Assembly: GCF_029360725.1 (NCBI RefSeq)
Contig: NZ_JARKMY010000018.1
Location: 620,001-684,000 of the forward strand
Length of the DNA: 64,000 nt
Direction: 5' to 3'
From: Chryseolinea sp. H1M3-3
GTDB lineage: Bacteria > Bacteroidota > Bacteroidia > Cytophagales > Cyclobacteriaceae
Both the position numbers and the translations under genes were made by a program. Each line of letters begins with the position of its first letter. Within the stretch, counting starts at the first letter, position 1. This document shows positions 62,830 through 64,000 of this stretch, in pieces. The notes below the pieces were generated by a model, which saw nothing but the letters and a program-made list of their open reading frames with translations, was not told the DNA's origin and ran no database searches.

Positions 62830-63957
62830 GTGAGAAGCAAACAAAAAATACTAATGCTCCTGATATTCTCAACTTGCTTCTTAACAAGCTGCAAGGAAAA
62901 ACAAGACAGGGATGGACGCGCAAGTGAACAAACAATGGACAGCATTACCTGTTGCGGGGAGTCTTTGCCTAAACGCTTTTCATCGCCACCATCCACAACT
63001 ATTCCAACAACACAAAATGGAACCTCCCATGAGGGCATGGTATGGATTGAAGGGGGCACATTTTCAATGGGTGCATCTGACAACGATGGACGCAGGGATG
63101 AGTATCCCGCCCACGAGGTGAGGGTAAAAGGATTTTGGATGGATGCCACAGAAGTAACCAACGCTCAATTTTCAAAATTTGTTGAAGCAACCGGATATGT
63201 GACAACCGCTGAAAAGGTGCCCGATTGGGAAGAACTAAAAAAACAATTGCCTCCTGGTACGCCCAAGCCTGCGGATAGCCTCCTGGTGGCTTCATCCATT
63301 GTTTTTGTTTCACCTGCCCGTCATGTTTCTTTACATGAAGTAAATGAATGGTGGCAATGGAAAAAAGGCGCTAACTGGAGACATCCACGAGGTACTGGCA
63401 GCAGTATTAAAGGAAAAGAAAATTATCCTGTCGTACACGTCTCCTGGGATGATGCAAACGCATACGCTGCATGGGCAGGCAAGCGGTTACCAACGGAAGC
63501 AGAATGGGAATATGCAGCTCGCGGCGGCGTAACAAATCAGCCTTTCTTTTGGGGTGCTGAAGACGCAGAACAAGGATCACCAAAAGCCAATACGTGGCAA
63601 GGACAGTTTCCTAATGTTGACACAGGTTGGGATAAATTCGAGGGACTCGCCCCAACGAAGAGCTTTGCTCCAAATAACTTCGGACTATATGATATGGCAG
63701 GAAATGTCTGGGAGTGGTGTTCTGATTGGTACCGACCCGACTATTATGGCCAACTTTCAGCCAGTACAGCAATAAATCCTCAGGGGCCAGAAACGGGTTA
63801 CGATCCTGATGAACCAACTGTTCCGAAGCGTGTAGTTCGGGGTGGGTCATTTCTTTGTCATTCCTCTTATTGTTCAGGCTATCGTGTGTCCGCCAGAATG
63901 AAAACATCCGCCGATACCAGTTTGGAGCATACAGGCTTTCGCTGTGTTGCTAATTGA
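62830..63957 (+). CDS. Formylglycine-generating enzyme (FGE/SUMF1) lipoprotein
   Basis: The start is GTG at 62830. The 375-residue protein has a lipoprotein signal (FLTSCKEK, lipid site C21) and an FGE-sulfatase domain (about 70-375): MVWIEGGTFSMG, KRLPTEAEWEYAARGG, MAGNVWEWCSDWY, and RVVRGGSFLCHSSYCSGYRVSAR. The last holds C343 and C348, the pair that binds copper and converts a sulfatase cysteine into formylglycine. Many family members lack these, so activity is likely here. Being exported in Bacteroidota is usual. No CxPxR sulfatase is in this window. Confidence 0.9.
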   Translation: MRSKQKILMLLIFSTCFLTSCKEKQDRDGRASEQTMDSITCCGESLPKRFSSPPSTTIPTTQNGTSHEGMVWIEGGTFSMGASDNDGRRDEYPAHEVRVKGFWMDATEVTNAQFSKFVEATGYVTTAEKVPDWEELKKQLPPGTPKPADSLLVASSIVFVSPARHVSLHEVNEWWQWKKGANWRHPRGTGSSIKGKENYPVVHVSWDDANAYAAWAGKRLPTEAEWEYAARGGVTNQPFFWGAEDAEQGSPKANTWQGQFPNVDTGWDKFEGLAPTKSFAPNNFGLYDMAGNVWEWCSDWYRPDYYGQLSASTAINPQGPETGYDPDEPTVPKRVVRGGSFLCHSSYCSGYRVSARMKTSADTSLEHTGFRCVAN

Positions 63958-64000
63958 TTAAATGATTTTCTCCCGTATCGCTTTGGCTACTGCTTCAGGG
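63958..64000 (-). CDS. C-terminal end of a minus-strand protein
   Basis: Thirteen codons before a TAA at 63958-63960 read PEAVAKAIREKII. The gene starts beyond the window, so it cannot be named. It converges on the FGE gene with no gap. Confidence 0.35.
   Translation of the reverse strand, partial: PEAVAKAIREKII

Noticed and set aside
62659-62844. 61-residue minus-strand frame next to the FGE start
   Set aside because: It overlaps the FGE start codon region, lacks any motif and has no clear promoter; it lies in a region that must contain two divergent promoters.

Overview
The window reads as chromosomal DNA of a Bacteroidota bacterium, most likely of the order Cytophagales. The signs are a FecI/FecR/TonB-receptor cassette with the STN plus carboxypeptidase-regulatory receptor layout, many lipoproteins and Tat-exported Gfo/Idh/MocA oxidoreductases, a PorE-like TPR/PD40/OmpA protein, DUF2911 and PepSY-like proteins, -7 boxes of the TAnnTTTG type and few strong Shine-Dalgarno sites. 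The genus is not settled by what can be read here. I saw no rRNA, tRNA, CRISPR array, prophage or insertion sequence.

Layout. 0-7.3 kb: tail of a TetR regulator, a small ACT/HMA-sized protein, an MFS exporter, a 52-residue zinc-ribbon membrane miniprotein, DUF2911-TPR and FKBP proteins, then an IF2-N-like protein, an M48 protease and a TerB-like protein on the minus strand. 7.5-13.2 kb: an ECF sigma factor, FecR anti-sigma and TonB receptor, followed by a lipoprotein that joins a CX4CH haem-like motif to a PHM-type dicopper monooxygenase fold. 13.5-13.7 kb: a structured RNA candidate ending in an intrinsic terminator. 13.8-19.4 kb: amine oxidase, ArfB ribosome rescue factor, AsmA-like protein, YbjJ-like MFS. 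19.5-28.6 kb: a glycan or sugar-acid cluster (GH20-like, GSDH, glycoside hydrolase-like, two Gfo/Idh, a sugar isomerase). 28.7-35.1 kb: methyltransferase with no ATG, D-aminoacylase relative, PorE-like protein, a complete subclass B1 metallo-beta-lactamase, a DUF6266-like protein.

35.2-42.2 kb is one tight minus-strand operon for the pentose phosphate pathway: glucokinase (PPGK type), tkt, rpiB, gnd, zwf, pgl, with a recognisable promoter. 42.4-44.3 kb: ferredoxin, ferredoxin-NADP reductase and a MarR regulator; the reductase and marR upstream regions share a near-identical palindromic element. 44.4-54.1 kb: a ThuA-GSDH-cytochrome c fusion, an LtaS-like sulfatase-fold enzyme, a PepSY-like protein, a two-component system and an Fpg/Nei glycosylase that is broken by a one-base frameshift near its end. 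54.5-58.1 kb: a three-gene locus (His/Cys-rich membrane protein, TonB receptor, acidic lipoprotein) that looks like transition-metal uptake. 58.2-64 kb: dnaJ-like/trxA pair, NTF2-like protein, quinone oxidoreductase, GH5 enzyme and a formylglycine-generating enzyme with both catalytic cysteines.

The best leads for new biology are the copper/haem lipoprotein next to the FecIR receptor, the structured RNA at 13.5 kb, the metal-uptake trio, and the shared MarR-type operator.
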